Source: a virus. From it: a stretch of DNA of 37,004 nt. Positions 12,872 through 20,552 of this stretch are shown in pieces. Position numbers and translations under genes: made by a program. The notes under the pieces are model-generated. The model made no database searches. It was not told the DNA's origin and saw only the letters and a list, made by a program, of their open reading frames with translations. Location: the IMG/VR virus record IMGVR_UViG_3300027963_000158, positions 1 through 37,004 of that record; one strand, written 5' to 3'. Numbering within the stretch: the first letter of the stretch is position 1; every line of letters begins with the position of its first letter.

Positions 12872-13104
12872 ATTTAAACACCGCATGGTCAGCAGTCCTA
12901 ACTTTAGTGTTGGGATTAATTGGCTACATGATGAATGAAAAGTTCAGGGAATTGACTCGTATCACTATCCTGTTGAACAAAACACGCGAGGAGGTTGCCC
13001 GTGATAACGTTACTCAAGCAGAAATTGACAGAATTACGAACCACATTGACCAACGCTTTAACAAGCTTGAAGCAAAAATTGACCAGCTTATTCAAAAGGG
13101 GTGA
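12865..13104 (+). CDS. Small membrane protein with coiled coil (79 aa)
   Basis: A 79-residue protein with one N-terminal membrane segment (about 7-23, AWSAVLTLVLGLIGYMM) and a charged C-terminal part that looks like a coiled coil (TQAEIDRITNHIDQRFNKLE). The topology resembles small phage inner-membrane proteins, including spanin-like or holin-accessory proteins, but no family is clear. The start at 12865 overlaps the previous stop; a GTG at 12859 is an alternative. It is separated from the lysis module by about 12 kb, so a lysis role is doubtful. Confidence 0.65.
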   Translation: MLDLNTAWSAVLTLVLGLIGYMMNEKFRELTRITILLNKTREEVARDNVTQAEIDRITNHIDQRFNKLEAKIDQLIQKG

Positions 13105-13110
13105 GTAATT

Positions 13111-13548
13111 ATGAACCCCGCAACAAAAGCCGCTTTATTTTTAGCCGACAAAGCTGGTATTGATGTTCCTAAACCCGTTAGAGTGTTAGCCGATCCCATT
13201 GGCTCTGCTATTGATTATTTTGGCCCAAAAATTAATGAAGCTTTAGGCACAGCCCCCGGCACAGCAGAGGCAGTAGCCAACCCTAAAGGGTTCTTAAAAG
13301 ATCTAGCCAAAGATGTTGGTAAAGATTATTTAAGAGAAAGAAGCGAAGTTCCCGTAGAAGACCGCAGTATTTCATCATCTAGTGATAACGGCGGCTATGA
13401 CAAATTAGCTCTCAGTACTTACGCAGATGACGATATAGATGCGTTTAAACGTGGCGGTAAAGTTAAATCTGCGGCAAAATCTAGCACAGCATCCCGTAGG
13501 GGTGATGGTATTGCTCAACGGGGTAGAACTCGCGGAAGGATGCTCTAA
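13111..13548 (+). CDS. Small protein with C-terminal GG box and ADGIA-type tag
   Basis: A 145-residue protein with no known domain. The N-terminus (residues 1-75) is helical with a run of Pro and Ala. The C-terminus carries two short motifs that recur in neighbouring genes: the aromatic box FKRGGKV (112-118) and the basic tag TASRRGDGIAQRGRTRGRML (126-145). The tag ends the protein. It is the first of at least five genes in 13.1-18 kb carrying this tag. AAAAGGGG precedes the ATG. Its TAA overlaps the next ATG. Function unknown. Confidence 0.75.
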   Translation: MNPATKAALFLADKAGIDVPKPVRVLADPIGSAIDYFGPKINEALGTAPGTAEAVANPKGFLKDLAKDVGKDYLRERSEVPVEDRSISSSSDNGGYDKLALSTYADDDIDAFKRGGKVKSAAKSSTASRRGDGIAQRGRTRGRML

Positions 13549-13913
13549 TGCCAAGCACTAGCAAAAAACAACACAATTTTATGGAAGCGGTGGCTCACAA
13601 CCCAGCGTTTGCCAAGAAAGCAGGCGTACCCATGTCAGTGGGCAAAGATTTTTCAAAGGCCGACAAAGGCCGTAAATTCTCAAAAGGTGGAACTATGGCT
13701 AAGAGCGACATGAAAGAAGACATGGCAATGGACTTGAAACAAGACAAGGCCATGATGCAAAAGGCTGTAAACAAGCATGAAAGCCGTTTACACAAGGGTC
13801 AGCCCATGACTAAGCTTGCTTCTGGCGGCTACACACGGGCGGCTGATGGTTGCGCCACAAGAGGCAAGACCAAAGGCACACAGATTAAAATGATGGGCGG
13901 CGGCGCTTGCTAA
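13548..13913 (+). CDS. Small basic protein with ADGIA-type tag (121 aa)
   Basis: A 121-residue protein. The N-terminal block SKKQHNFMEAVAHNPAFAKK (5-24), continuing to VGKDFSKADKGRKF, is a motif I recall from many uncultured phage proteins without known function. Then come FSKGGTM (44-50), an acidic/Met-rich helix, LASGG (90-94), the tag TRAADGCATRGKTKGTQIKM (96-115) and a MMGGGAC end. In this copy the tag's Ile is replaced by Cys. It is coupled to the gene before it by TAATG. Confidence 0.75.
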   Translation: MPSTSKKQHNFMEAVAHNPAFAKKAGVPMSVGKDFSKADKGRKFSKGGTMAKSDMKEDMAMDLKQDKAMMQKAVNKHESRLHKGQPMTKLASGGYTRAADGCATRGKTKGTQIKMMGGGAC

Positions 13914-13922
13914 GGATTAATC

Positions 13923-14816
13923 ATGAAAAAACCTATGAAATTTAAACGTTACGATGAAGGCGGTGAAGTCGCTGACAAAGAAGCTGGTCTTAAGGCCTCT
14001 AAAGGTGAGGATGTAGGCTTCTTCCAGCGTTTACGCATGGGCAATATAGACGATCCCAACTCTGAGGCATACAAACGCTTCGGTGCAGGCCGTGGACGCT
14101 CAGAACGCAATCCCGTAAACGAGTCTGTTTCTGTCAATGAGCCTATGGCAGTAGGCAGACCAACAGCACAACCTAATCCTATTTTTGCCGCTGGCCTAGA
14201 GCAAGGTAAACGCCAGCCCTCTGGCGATGCAAGTGTGGCTGAAGAATCTGCAAGACGACCACGCAACCCAGAAGCGGAGCAGGAAGCTGACAATCCAAGA
14301 AGGACAGCTTCCAAACCTTCCACATCAAAAACTGAAAGCAAGATTCAATCAGCGCCTAAAACGCCAGCTTATGTCCAACGCTATACAGAAGAAATGATGG
14401 AAGCGGATAACCCAAGCGTTAAAGCTGAAAAATCACCTGCGGCAAAACCAAAGCCTGCGGCAGAAACCTCTACTGCAAAACCAAAACCTGTTTCGGAAGC
14501 GCCAAAGTCTAAAACTAGCATGACACCGTTTCCAAAGAGTGACGAAAGTCGCCGCATGATGAGTGAGGGTGTTGGAAAAGTAGTTTCTGGAGCCACTTCT
14601 GGGATTGCTGATTACCTTGGAAGTCTTGAATCTACTTCTCGTTATATGAACAAGAAAAAGAAAGCCGAAGGTTTTGGCCCTTTTGACAAGGGCAGTGGTG
14701 AATATAAACGTGGCGGCAGTGTCAAAAAGATGGCTTCCGGTGGCTCTGTAAGTTCAGCTTCTCGCCGTGCTGATGGTATTGCCACTAAAGGCAAGACCCG
14801 TGGCCGCATGTGCTAA
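13923..14816 (+). CDS. Low-complexity protein with GG boxes and ADGIA-type tag (297 aa)
   Basis: A 297-residue protein with a long disordered middle (about 60-235) rich in Pro, Ala, Ser, Lys and Glu, including several AAKPKPAAETSTAKPKP-like segments. It starts with a basic run and YDEGGEVADKE (10-20), a block nearly identical to one in the 15230 gene (FDEGGSVADKE). It ends with YKRGGSVKKMASGGSVSS (261-278) and the tag SASRRADGIATKGKTRGRMC (278-297). This gives the clearest pair of GG box and tag in one protein. AAGGAT precedes the start. Function unknown. Confidence 0.75.
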   Translation: MKKPMKFKRYDEGGEVADKEAGLKASKGEDVGFFQRLRMGNIDDPNSEAYKRFGAGRGRSERNPVNESVSVNEPMAVGRPTAQPNPIFAAGLEQGKRQPSGDASVAEESARRPRNPEAEQEADNPRRTASKPSTSKTESKIQSAPKTPAYVQRYTEEMMEADNPSVKAEKSPAAKPKPAAETSTAKPKPVSEAPKSKTSMTPFPKSDESRRMMSEGVGKVVSGATSGIADYLGSLESTSRYMNKKKKAEGFGPFDKGSGEYKRGGSVKKMASGGSVSSASRRADGIATKGKTRGRMC

Positions 14817-14825
14817 GGAATAATT

Positions 14826-15227
14826 ATGTCAAGAGAAACTACATATTACGATGATCAGTCTAAAGGTGGCGGTAGCGGCCTTGGTACGATGCTTGGTATG
14901 AAAGGTGCTGTAGCAGGCACTGCGGTAGGAGCAAACTATCTAATGGATCGCAAAGCCGAAAAAGACGCTCAAGAAAAGCGTGAAGCTGAAGCCGAAATGA
15001 AGCGTGAATCCCGCAATGTTCCTAAACCTTCCAACTTTGATGCAATTGAAGAATCCAAGCAAGAAGTTGCCGATGCTCGTGCTCGTAAAAAGATTAGTGA
15101 CATGGGTTATGCCAAGGGCGGTAAAGTTGGTTCAGCCTCCCGCCGTGCAGATGGCATTGCTACTAAGGGTAAAACCAAGGGCACAATGATTGCCATGTGT
15201 GGTGGTGGGATGATGAAAAGGAAGTAA
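14826..15227 (+). CDS. Small protein with GG box and ADGIA-type tag (133 aa)
   Basis: A 133-residue protein. An N-terminal Gly-rich segment (15-45, including LGTMLGMKGAVAGTAVGANY, weakly hydrophobic) is followed by a charged helix (about 45-85). It then has YAKGGKV (95-101), the tag SASRRADGIATKGKTKGTMI (103-122) and a short MCGGGMMKRK end. AAGGA precedes the ATG. The tag is almost identical in protein, but not in codons, to the 13923 gene, so it has been held by protein-level selection. Function unknown. Confidence 0.75.
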   Translation: MSRETTYYDDQSKGGGSGLGTMLGMKGAVAGTAVGANYLMDRKAEKDAQEKREAEAEMKRESRNVPKPSNFDAIEESKQEVADARARKKISDMGYAKGGKVGSASRRADGIATKGKTKGTMIAMCGGGMMKRK

Positions 15228-15229
15228 TC

Positions 15230-15715
15230 ATGATGGCAAGCCGTGGAATGGGAGCCGTTCTCCCAAGCAAAATGCCAAAAGGGAGCCGTAAGGCTCGCCG
15301 TGATGACACCAACTTCACTCAGTTTGATGAAGGCGGTTCTGTCGCTGACAAAGAAAAAGAGAAAGAAGATGCGGATGCTGTTAAGTTTGGCGTTTTAAAT
15401 CCACGTTTAAACATGGCTAAAGGCATGAAAGAACTTGGTGGTCGTTTAACTGCTGAAAAGCAATTAGGCCCAAACACTTCATTGCAAGCTTACTTAGATG
15501 CCAAGATTGGCAACCGTGGCGCTGGAATTCCGGGCGGTGGCGTTCAGTTAACACACCGATTTGCTGAAGGTGGTGCTGTTGGCCTTTATGCCAACATTAA
15601 CGCCAAGAAAAAGCGGATAGCCGCTGGTTCTAAGGAAAAGATGCGTAAGCCCGGTCAGAAGGGTGCTCCTACCGCTGACGCTTTTGTTCAATCTGCAAAG
15701 ACTGCTAAAAAATGA
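15230..15715 (+). CDS. Small basic virion-type protein with GG boxes (161 aa)
   Basis: A 161-residue basic protein. Residues 1-30 are Lys/Arg-rich. FDEGGSVADKE (32-42) matches the block in the 13923 gene. A beta-hairpin-like stretch follows (MKELGGRLTAEKQLGPNTSL, then a strand near 103-110). FAEGGAVGLYANINAKKKRI (111-130) leads to a C-terminal SKEKMRKPGQKGAPTADAF. That last block is one I recall widely in phage proteins, of unknown function. The start at 15230 is favoured by AAAAGGAAG; an ATG at 15233 is also possible. Function unknown. Confidence 0.75.
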   Translation: MMASRGMGAVLPSKMPKGSRKARRDDTNFTQFDEGGSVADKEKEKEDADAVKFGVLNPRLNMAKGMKELGGRLTAEKQLGPNTSLQAYLDAKIGNRGAGIPGGGVQLTHRFAEGGAVGLYANINAKKKRIAAGSKEKMRKPGQKGAPTADAFVQSAKTAKK

Positions 15716-16377
15716 ACCCCTTATACAACAGACTAATGGCTGAAAAAGGCGCACCTCGTGCCGCCAATAATCCAAATACAACCCAGCTTCGTGGCGCTCC
15801 CATGAACTTGCGCTCTGCCATGCAAAAGTATGCTGATGGCGGCGGGGTTGGATCTCCTCCTCCAACGGCTGGAGACATCAATAGTTTTGTGCAAGCAAAT
15901 ATTGGGAATCCTCAAGCAATAGCTGACGCGGCTCGTCAATATGGGGTGAGTATGGACGACCTTGCAGGCGCAACAGGTTACTCATCTAGTCAAATTAGCG
16001 ATTACTTTGGAAATGCAGGAATTAATCCTTTTGAAGCTCGTCCCTCCCTACCACCTGTAGAAGGATCTGGTACTTTTAATGTTCCTCCACAGCCAGCAGA
16101 TATCCCGCTAACATACATGCCCAATGAAGGTTTGAATGAGCCTGATATGCCACGGACAACTGGACAGCCGCCATATGATTATGGCAGTGTACCGGAGTTA
16201 AACCGTAGCGCAATAGATGCCGCTAGATTGGCAACTCAAAATCCGCCTCAAGTTGATTATTCTTCAATTCCACCCGAGTTGTTGAAAAAAATAAAAGAAA
16301 TGAGTAATCCGTTTAGCTCTCAACTAACGCAACAAGATGATTTAGCAAAGCTTATTCAGCTTTTGAAAGCAAGATAA
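15712..16377 (+). CDS. Hypothetical protein with one helical module (221 aa)
   Basis: A 221-residue protein that begins with ATGA overlap. It carries YADGGGV (40-46), then a helical module at about 55-90 (INSFVQANIGNPQAIADAAR, then YGVSMDDLAGATGY). The same module occurs four times in the long protein at 31224. The rest (100-195) is Pro-rich and probably disordered, with a helical C-terminus (LLKKIKEMSN and following). The shared module links this gene to the ejection-type proteins at 31-34 kb. It ends with TAA overlapping the adaptor gene. Function unknown. Confidence 0.7.
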   Translation: MNPLYNRLMAEKGAPRAANNPNTTQLRGAPMNLRSAMQKYADGGGVGSPPPTAGDINSFVQANIGNPQAIADAARQYGVSMDDLAGATGYSSSQISDYFGNAGINPFEARPSLPPVEGSGTFNVPPQPADIPLTYMPNEGLNEPDMPRTTGQPPYDYGSVPELNRSAIDAARLATQNPPQVDYSSIPPELLKKIKEMSNPFSSQLTQQDDLAKLIQLLKAR

Positions 16378-17303
16378 TGACCACTACCGGCTCAACCCTG
16401 TTCAATATGGACTTCACGGAGATTGCCGAGGAAGCATGGGAGAGGGCTGGCCGGGAAATGCGTTCAGGTTATGACTTGCGTACAGCACGTAGGTCAATGA
16501 ACCTAATGACCATAGAGTGGCAGAATAAAGGTATCAACATGTGGACGATGGAGCAGGGCTTCATTAACCTGACTGCTGGCTTGCCTACATATGCCCTACC
16601 AGTGGATACAATTGACCTGTTAGAGCATGTTATTCGCACAGGGCAGAACACAGCCTCTACACAGGCAGATCTAACCATCAGCCGTATTAGTGTTTCTACC
16701 TACGCAACCATTCCAAACAAACTTCAGCAAGCAAGGCCTATCCAAGTCTGGATTCAAAGGCTTTCTGGACAGGTTAACCCAACAACTGCGGTTTTGGATG
16801 GAGCCATTACTGCCACAGACACCACAATTACTTTGAACACTGTAGTTGGATTAGCTGGGTCTGGATTTATCCGCATTGACTCTGAAGATATTTACTACAC
16901 TTACATCTCAAGCAATGTTCTTGGTGGTGTATTCCGTGGACAAAACAATACAACTGCCGCCGCTCATACAACTGGGACTGCAATTTATGTTCCTCAGCTT
17001 CCTGCGGTAACTCTTTGGCCTACGCCAGACAATAGCACTCCTTATCAGTTTGTGTATTGGAGACTGCGCCGGGTTCAGGATGCTGGCGCTGGTGTAGAAA
17101 CCGCAGATATGAACTTCCGTTTCTTGCCTTGTTTGGTTGCCGGATTGGCATACCACATTGCAATTAAGACACCAGATTTAATGCCCCGCATTCAGATGCT
17201 TAAGCAGATCTATGACGAGACATTTGAGATAGCGGCAGGGGAAGACAGGGAGAAGGCTCCCTCTAGGTTTGTACCCCGTCAGATGTATATTGGTGGTTCC
17301 TAA
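16377..17303 (+). CDS. Head-tail adaptor (P22 gp4-like) with Ig-like insertion
   Basis: A 308-residue connector protein expected to attach to the portal ring and extend the DNA channel. The first about 130 residues are mostly helical with WERAGREMRSGYDLRTARRS (21-40) and TIEWQNKGINMW, and the end (about 205-308) again matches the adaptor core: VTLWPTPDNSTPYQFVYWRL, then LAYHIAIKTPD. About 135-205 is an inserted beta module (ITATDTTITLNTVVGLAGSG, IRIDSEDIYYT, GQNNTTAAAHTTGTAIYVP), a pattern often seen as an Ig-like addition. The assignment rests on pattern recall and position after the capsid genes. Confidence 0.75.
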   Translation: MTTTGSTLFNMDFTEIAEEAWERAGREMRSGYDLRTARRSMNLMTIEWQNKGINMWTMEQGFINLTAGLPTYALPVDTIDLLEHVIRTGQNTASTQADLTISRISVSTYATIPNKLQQARPIQVWIQRLSGQVNPTTAVLDGAITATDTTITLNTVVGLAGSGFIRIDSEDIYYTYISSNVLGGVFRGQNNTTAAAHTTGTAIYVPQLPAVTLWPTPDNSTPYQFVYWRLRRVQDAGAGVETADMNFRFLPCLVAGLAYHIAIKTPDLMPRIQMLKQIYDETFEIAAGEDREKAPSRFVPRQMYIGGS

Positions 17304-17716
17304 TGAGTAATCGTTTTGCTTCTGGCAAAAAAGCGATTGCCATGTGCGACCGCTGTGGGCAACAGTTTTTACTTAAGACGCTTAAGACAGAGATCATTAA
17401 GCAACGCAAGTACCAACTGTTGGTCTGCCATGAATGCTGGGATCCAGATCAACCTCAATTGATGTTGGGAACATTCCCTGTAGAAGATCCTCAGGCTTTG
17501 CGTAACCCACGTAGAGACACAACATATGTAACGGCTGGCACAAACGGCCTACAGCTTTATCCTGTAAATAGTCCTTCCGGAGGTTTTGTTACGGGTGGAT
17601 CTCGGGATATTCAATGGGGTTGGTATCCGGTGGGTGGGGCTAGTAATTTTGATGCAGGATTGACCCCCAACTACTTGGTGGCAACGACATTTGTTGGTAC
17701 AGTATCGATATCTTAA
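17303..17716 (+). CDS. Zinc-ribbon connector-region protein (137 aa)
   Basis: A 137-residue protein with a four-cysteine zinc ribbon: C15-D-R-C18 and C42-H-E-C45. The spacing is right for one bound zinc. The remaining half is beta-prone and Gly/Thr-rich. Small zinc-ribbon proteins often sit beside adaptor genes in uncultured podoviruses; I recall the type but not a named family. The start overlaps the adaptor stop by TAATG. It may be a minor connector or tail-completion protein. Confidence 0.7.
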   Translation: MSNRFASGKKAIAMCDRCGQQFLLKTLKTEIIKQRKYQLLVCHECWDPDQPQLMLGTFPVEDPQALRNPRRDTTYVTAGTNGLQLYPVNSPSGGFVTGGSRDIQWGWYPVGGASNFDAGLTPNYLVATTFVGTVSIS

Positions 17717-17727
17717 GGAGTTTAAAC

Positions 17728-17913
17728 ATGGCATACACAAGATCAGCCGACGGCATTGCTAAAAAAGGCAAAACCGAGGGTAAAAATTTGGGCAACAGTG
17801 GCCCCGTGCAAAAAGAAATGATGGGTGGAAAAAAGACTGCTGGCGTTACAGGCATGGAAATGCGTAAGGTCGGTCGTAACTTAGCCCGTGCAATGAACCA
17901 AAAGCGAGGTTAA
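17728..17913 (+). CDS. Small protein with N-terminal ADGIA-type tag (61 aa)
   Basis: A 61-residue basic protein. Unlike the others it carries the tag at its N-terminus: AYTRSADGIAKKGKTEGKNL (2-21), followed by KEMMGGKKTAG. That rules out a strictly C-terminal signal. AAGGAG lies at 17715-17720, and the palindrome GTTTAAAC (17720-17727) fills the space between it and the ATG at 17728. It is clearly a gene because of the ribosome site and the conserved tag, despite its size. Function unknown. Confidence 0.7.
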   Translation: MAYTRSADGIAKKGKTEGKNLGNSGPVQKEMMGGKKTAGVTGMEMRKVGRNLARAMNQKRG

Positions 17914-17915
17914 TC

Positions 17916-18182
17916 ATGGCTACATTTAGCAAAAAGATGATGGGCAAAGAAGTTGGCGATGCCGCAGTCTATGCCACTCCACACACCATGACCGGCAAAG
18001 AAGTTAAAGCTTCTACCAATCCCGGCAAAGAACCAAATCGTAGCAAGCTTGATACGCTTGATATGAGTGTTGGTGCTTTTAGCAAATCGGCTGGTGATGA
18101 GCAACCCAAGACAACTGGCATCAAAATGCGTGGCGCGGGTGCGGCGACTAAAGGCTTTATGTCTAGAGGCCCAATGGCATGA
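17916..18182 (+). CDS. Small conserved phage protein with C-terminal motif (88 aa)
   Basis: An 88-residue protein that starts two bases after the previous stop. It is polar and basic, with a C-terminal block GIKMRGAGAATKGFMSRGPM (68-87) that I recall as a recurrent ending in phage proteins. The block has a similar basic Gly-Lys-x-x-Arg-Gly texture to the ADGIA tags but is not the same motif. Its end overlaps the second adaptor start by ATGA. Function unknown. Confidence 0.7.
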   Translation: MATFSKKMMGKEVGDAAVYATPHTMTGKEVKASTNPGKEPNRSKLDTLDMSVGAFSKSAGDEQPKTTGIKMRGAGAATKGFMSRGPMA

Positions 18183-19018
18183 ACTACAGTGAGCTTGTCA
18201 CGCAAGTAAACGATTACTGCGAGAACTCTTTCCCAACTGTCAACATGGATGTTTTCATCCGTCAGGCGGAACAGCGCATCTACAATACCGCGCAACCCGC
18301 TAATTTGCGAAAGAACGTGACAGGCGTATTGACTGTTGGTAATAAGTACTTACAGTGTCCTTCGGATTTCCTGTCTGTATATAGCCTTGCCGTGTATCCG
18401 TACAACGCTACAACTGCCACAGGAACATCTGGGCTTAAAACAATTGTTGTGGCAAGTACTACAGGTATTGAGGTGGGTCAGCAAGTAACTGGGACAGGTA
18501 TTGGTACAAATGCGTTAGTTAGAAGCATTGCCAGCACAACCATTACCTTGACTGTAGCTAACAGCGGCACTGTATCTGGTGCTGTTGTGTTCCAAGGCGA
18601 CTATCTGTACTTATTAAACAAGGACGTTAACTTCATCCGTGAGGCGTATCCTTTGACATCTCAGCTTAGTGAACCTAAACACTACGCAATCTTTGGCCCC
18701 CAATCAAACGATGTAAACGAGTTAACATTCATTGTTGGCCCTACGCCTAGCGGAGCTTACTATGCAGAGCTTCACTACAACTACTATCCTGAGTCTATTG
18801 TCACAGCTACTAATACTTGGCTAGGTGATAACTTTGATTCTGTTTTGTTGTACGGCACTATTTGCGAAGCCTACACCTACATGAAGGGTGAAGAGGGCAT
18901 GGTTAAGCTGGCTCAAGATCGCTATGTACAGGCTATTGCTCTGTATAAAAACTTGTCAGACGGCAAGCAACGTGCTGATGCTTACAGAGATGGCCAAGTC
19001 CGAGTTGCGGTGTCTTAA
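18179..19018 (+). CDS. Second head-tail adaptor with beta insertion (279 aa)
   Basis: A 279-residue connector protein. The start (MNYSELVTQVNDYCENSFPT) and FIRQAEQRIYN (26-36) match the SU10/P22-type adaptor family pattern, as do LHYNYYPESI and the C-terminal helices (YTYMKGEEGMVKLAQDRYVQ). About 75-140 is an inserted Thr/Gly/Val-rich module (GLKTIVVASTTGIEVGQQVT), a different beta module from the one in the 16377 adaptor. It likely attaches the tail nozzle to the connector. It is followed without overlap by the HNH gene. Confidence 0.75.
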   Translation: MNYSELVTQVNDYCENSFPTVNMDVFIRQAEQRIYNTAQPANLRKNVTGVLTVGNKYLQCPSDFLSVYSLAVYPYNATTATGTSGLKTIVVASTTGIEVGQQVTGTGIGTNALVRSIASTTITLTVANSGTVSGAVVFQGDYLYLLNKDVNFIREAYPLTSQLSEPKHYAIFGPQSNDVNELTFIVGPTPSGAYYAELHYNYYPESIVTATNTWLGDNFDSVLLYGTICEAYTYMKGEEGMVKLAQDRYVQAIALYKNLSDGKQRADAYRDGQVRVAVS

Positions 19019-19019
19019 T

Positions 19020-19550
19020 ATGAGAACTTGCAAAGTTTGTAGTTTGGAACAACCTCTTGGCAACTATACGATTGCCAAGGGTTACCATATCTACACTTGC
19101 AAAAAATGTATGCAAGCTCGCGGCAAAAAATGGGCGGAACAAAACAAAGAAAAAATGCGTGAATACGCAAAAGCATACAAAGCTCGCAATAAAGAGTTAA
19201 TTGCTGAACGGGCTAAAGTTTATGTGCAACAAAATCCTGAAAAACGCAAAGCTACTATGCAAAGCTACCGGCAAAAAAATAAAAGTGCCGAAGCCGAAAA
19301 TGTTAGACGTAGGCAGGCAAGAGTTCTGCAAAGAACACCAAAATGGCTTACAGTTGATGATATTTGGATGATGCGCGAGGCGTATGCTTTAGCTCAGTTA
19401 AGGACAAAAATGTTTGGTTTTACTTGGCACGTTGATCATGTTTTGCCATTACAGGGTAAGACTGTATCTGGATTGCACGTACCTCAAAACTTGCAAGTTA
19501 TTTCTTGGGTTGATAATTTATCTAAAGCTAATAGGGTTTCAGTCTCATGA
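19020..19550 (+). CDS. Free-standing HNH endonuclease
   Basis: A 176-residue putative nuclease. An N-terminal zinc ribbon (C4-K-V-C7, C27-K-K-C30) is followed by a long basic helical linker (about 31-105), then a Zn/Mg-binding HNH core: WHVDHVLPL (136-144, H137, D139, H140), LHVPQNLQV (N157) and NLSKANR (166-172). All catalytic positions look intact. Such genes in phage structural clusters are commonly homing-type selfish elements. It sits between connector genes, just after the 18179 stop. The Lys- and Asn-rich, AAA/AAT-heavy codon use differs somewhat from its neighbours, in keeping with insertion. Confidence 0.85.
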   Translation: MRTCKVCSLEQPLGNYTIAKGYHIYTCKKCMQARGKKWAEQNKEKMREYAKAYKARNKELIAERAKVYVQQNPEKRKATMQSYRQKNKSAEAENVRRRQARVLQRTPKWLTVDDIWMMREAYALAQLRTKMFGFTWHVDHVLPLQGKTVSGLHVPQNLQVISWVDNLSKANRVSVS

Positions 19551-19963
19551 GTAGTATTCTCCAGACCCAGACCACTAGCTTTAAAACAGAGCTATATACA
19601 GCCGTCCACAATCTATCTACGGATACATTAAAGATTGCCCTGTACACAGCCAATGCTGATTTAAACGAAGCAACCACTGTTTACACGGCCTCTGGTGAAG
19701 TTACTGGGACTGGTTACGTTGCAGGCGGAGTAACTTTGACAGGCGTAACAATCAGTTCTTCTGGATATACCGCTTATGTGGATTTTTCTGATGTAGTCTT
19801 TGGCGCATCCGTCACGGCTCGTTGTGCTCTGATTTACAACGTCACGCAGGGGAACAAATCTATTGCAGTTTTGGACTTTGGGTCTGACAAGACTTCTGCT
19901 AATTTCACCATCACAATGCCTGCTAACACAGCAACGGCGGCATTAATTCGTTCTTCTAACTAA
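19547..19963 (+). CDS. Tail or fibre-associated structural protein (138 aa)
   Basis: A 138-residue beta-rich protein. LKIALYTANADLNEATTVYT (28-47), ASGEVTGTGYVAGGVTLTGV and AYVDFSDVVFGASVTARCAL form a pattern often found in phage tail or baseplate-region structural proteins, especially in aquatic phages. It starts with ATGA overlap onto the HNH stop. It likely marks the start of the fibre region. No enzyme motif. Confidence 0.65.
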   Translation: MSSILQTQTTSFKTELYTAVHNLSTDTLKIALYTANADLNEATTVYTASGEVTGTGYVAGGVTLTGVTISSSGYTAYVDFSDVVFGASVTARCALIYNVTQGNKSIAVLDFGSDKTSANFTITMPANTATAALIRSSN

Positions 19964-19972
19964 GGAGTCAAT

Positions 19973-20551
19973 ATGACCACCGAAAAACTCACAGCCACCG
20001 ACCATGTTTCTGGCGGTCTGACTTGTAATCTTAAATCCGGTGAGGAAGCAAAAGCTACCGGCCTGTTTGAAATCAAGTGCCATGACAAAGACGGCAACTT
20101 GAAGTGGGAAGCGCAGTCTAAGAACTTGGTAGTTAATGCTGGTCTGGCTTATATGGCTGGTTCTGCACTGACTTCAGTCACCCAGATTACTACTTGGTAT
20201 CTTGGCCTGTACGGGGCTGGTGCTTCTAATACACCTGCGGCTGGCGACACGATGTCTTCCCATGCTGGCTGGACTGAGGTTGTGGCTTACAGCAATGCAA
20301 CCCGTGTGGCGGCTACGTTTGTTACGGCTACGACTGCTAACCCTTCTGTGGTGACTAACTCAGCTTCTCCTGCTACGTTTAACATCAACGGCACAACAAC
20401 TGTGGGCGGGGCGTTCCTGACCAGCGGTAGTGCTAAGAGTGGTACAGCAGGAACTTTGTTCTCAGCGGCTGACTTTGGCTCACCGGGTGACCGCTCTGTG
20501 GTGAGCAGTGACACTTTGTCTGTGACTTACACATTCAGCTTGGCGGGCTAA
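19973..20551 (+). CDS. Tail structural protein (192 aa)
   Basis: A 192-residue protein. After about 30 charged residues, CHDKDGNLKWEAQSKNLVVN (36-55) followed by GLAYMAG and WYLGLYGAGA is a pattern I recall in short tail-tip or fibre-related proteins. The rest is Ser/Thr/Ala-rich beta. AAGGAG precedes the ATG, and the stop is followed within one base by the next start. Its exact position in the tail is unknown. Confidence 0.65.
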   Translation: MTTEKLTATDHVSGGLTCNLKSGEEAKATGLFEIKCHDKDGNLKWEAQSKNLVVNAGLAYMAGSALTSVTQITTWYLGLYGAGASNTPAAGDTMSSHAGWTEVVAYSNATRVAATFVTATTANPSVVTNSASPATFNINGTTTVGGAFLTSGSAKSGTAGTLFSAADFGSPGDRSVVSSDTLSVTYTFSLAG

Positions 20552-20552
20552 T

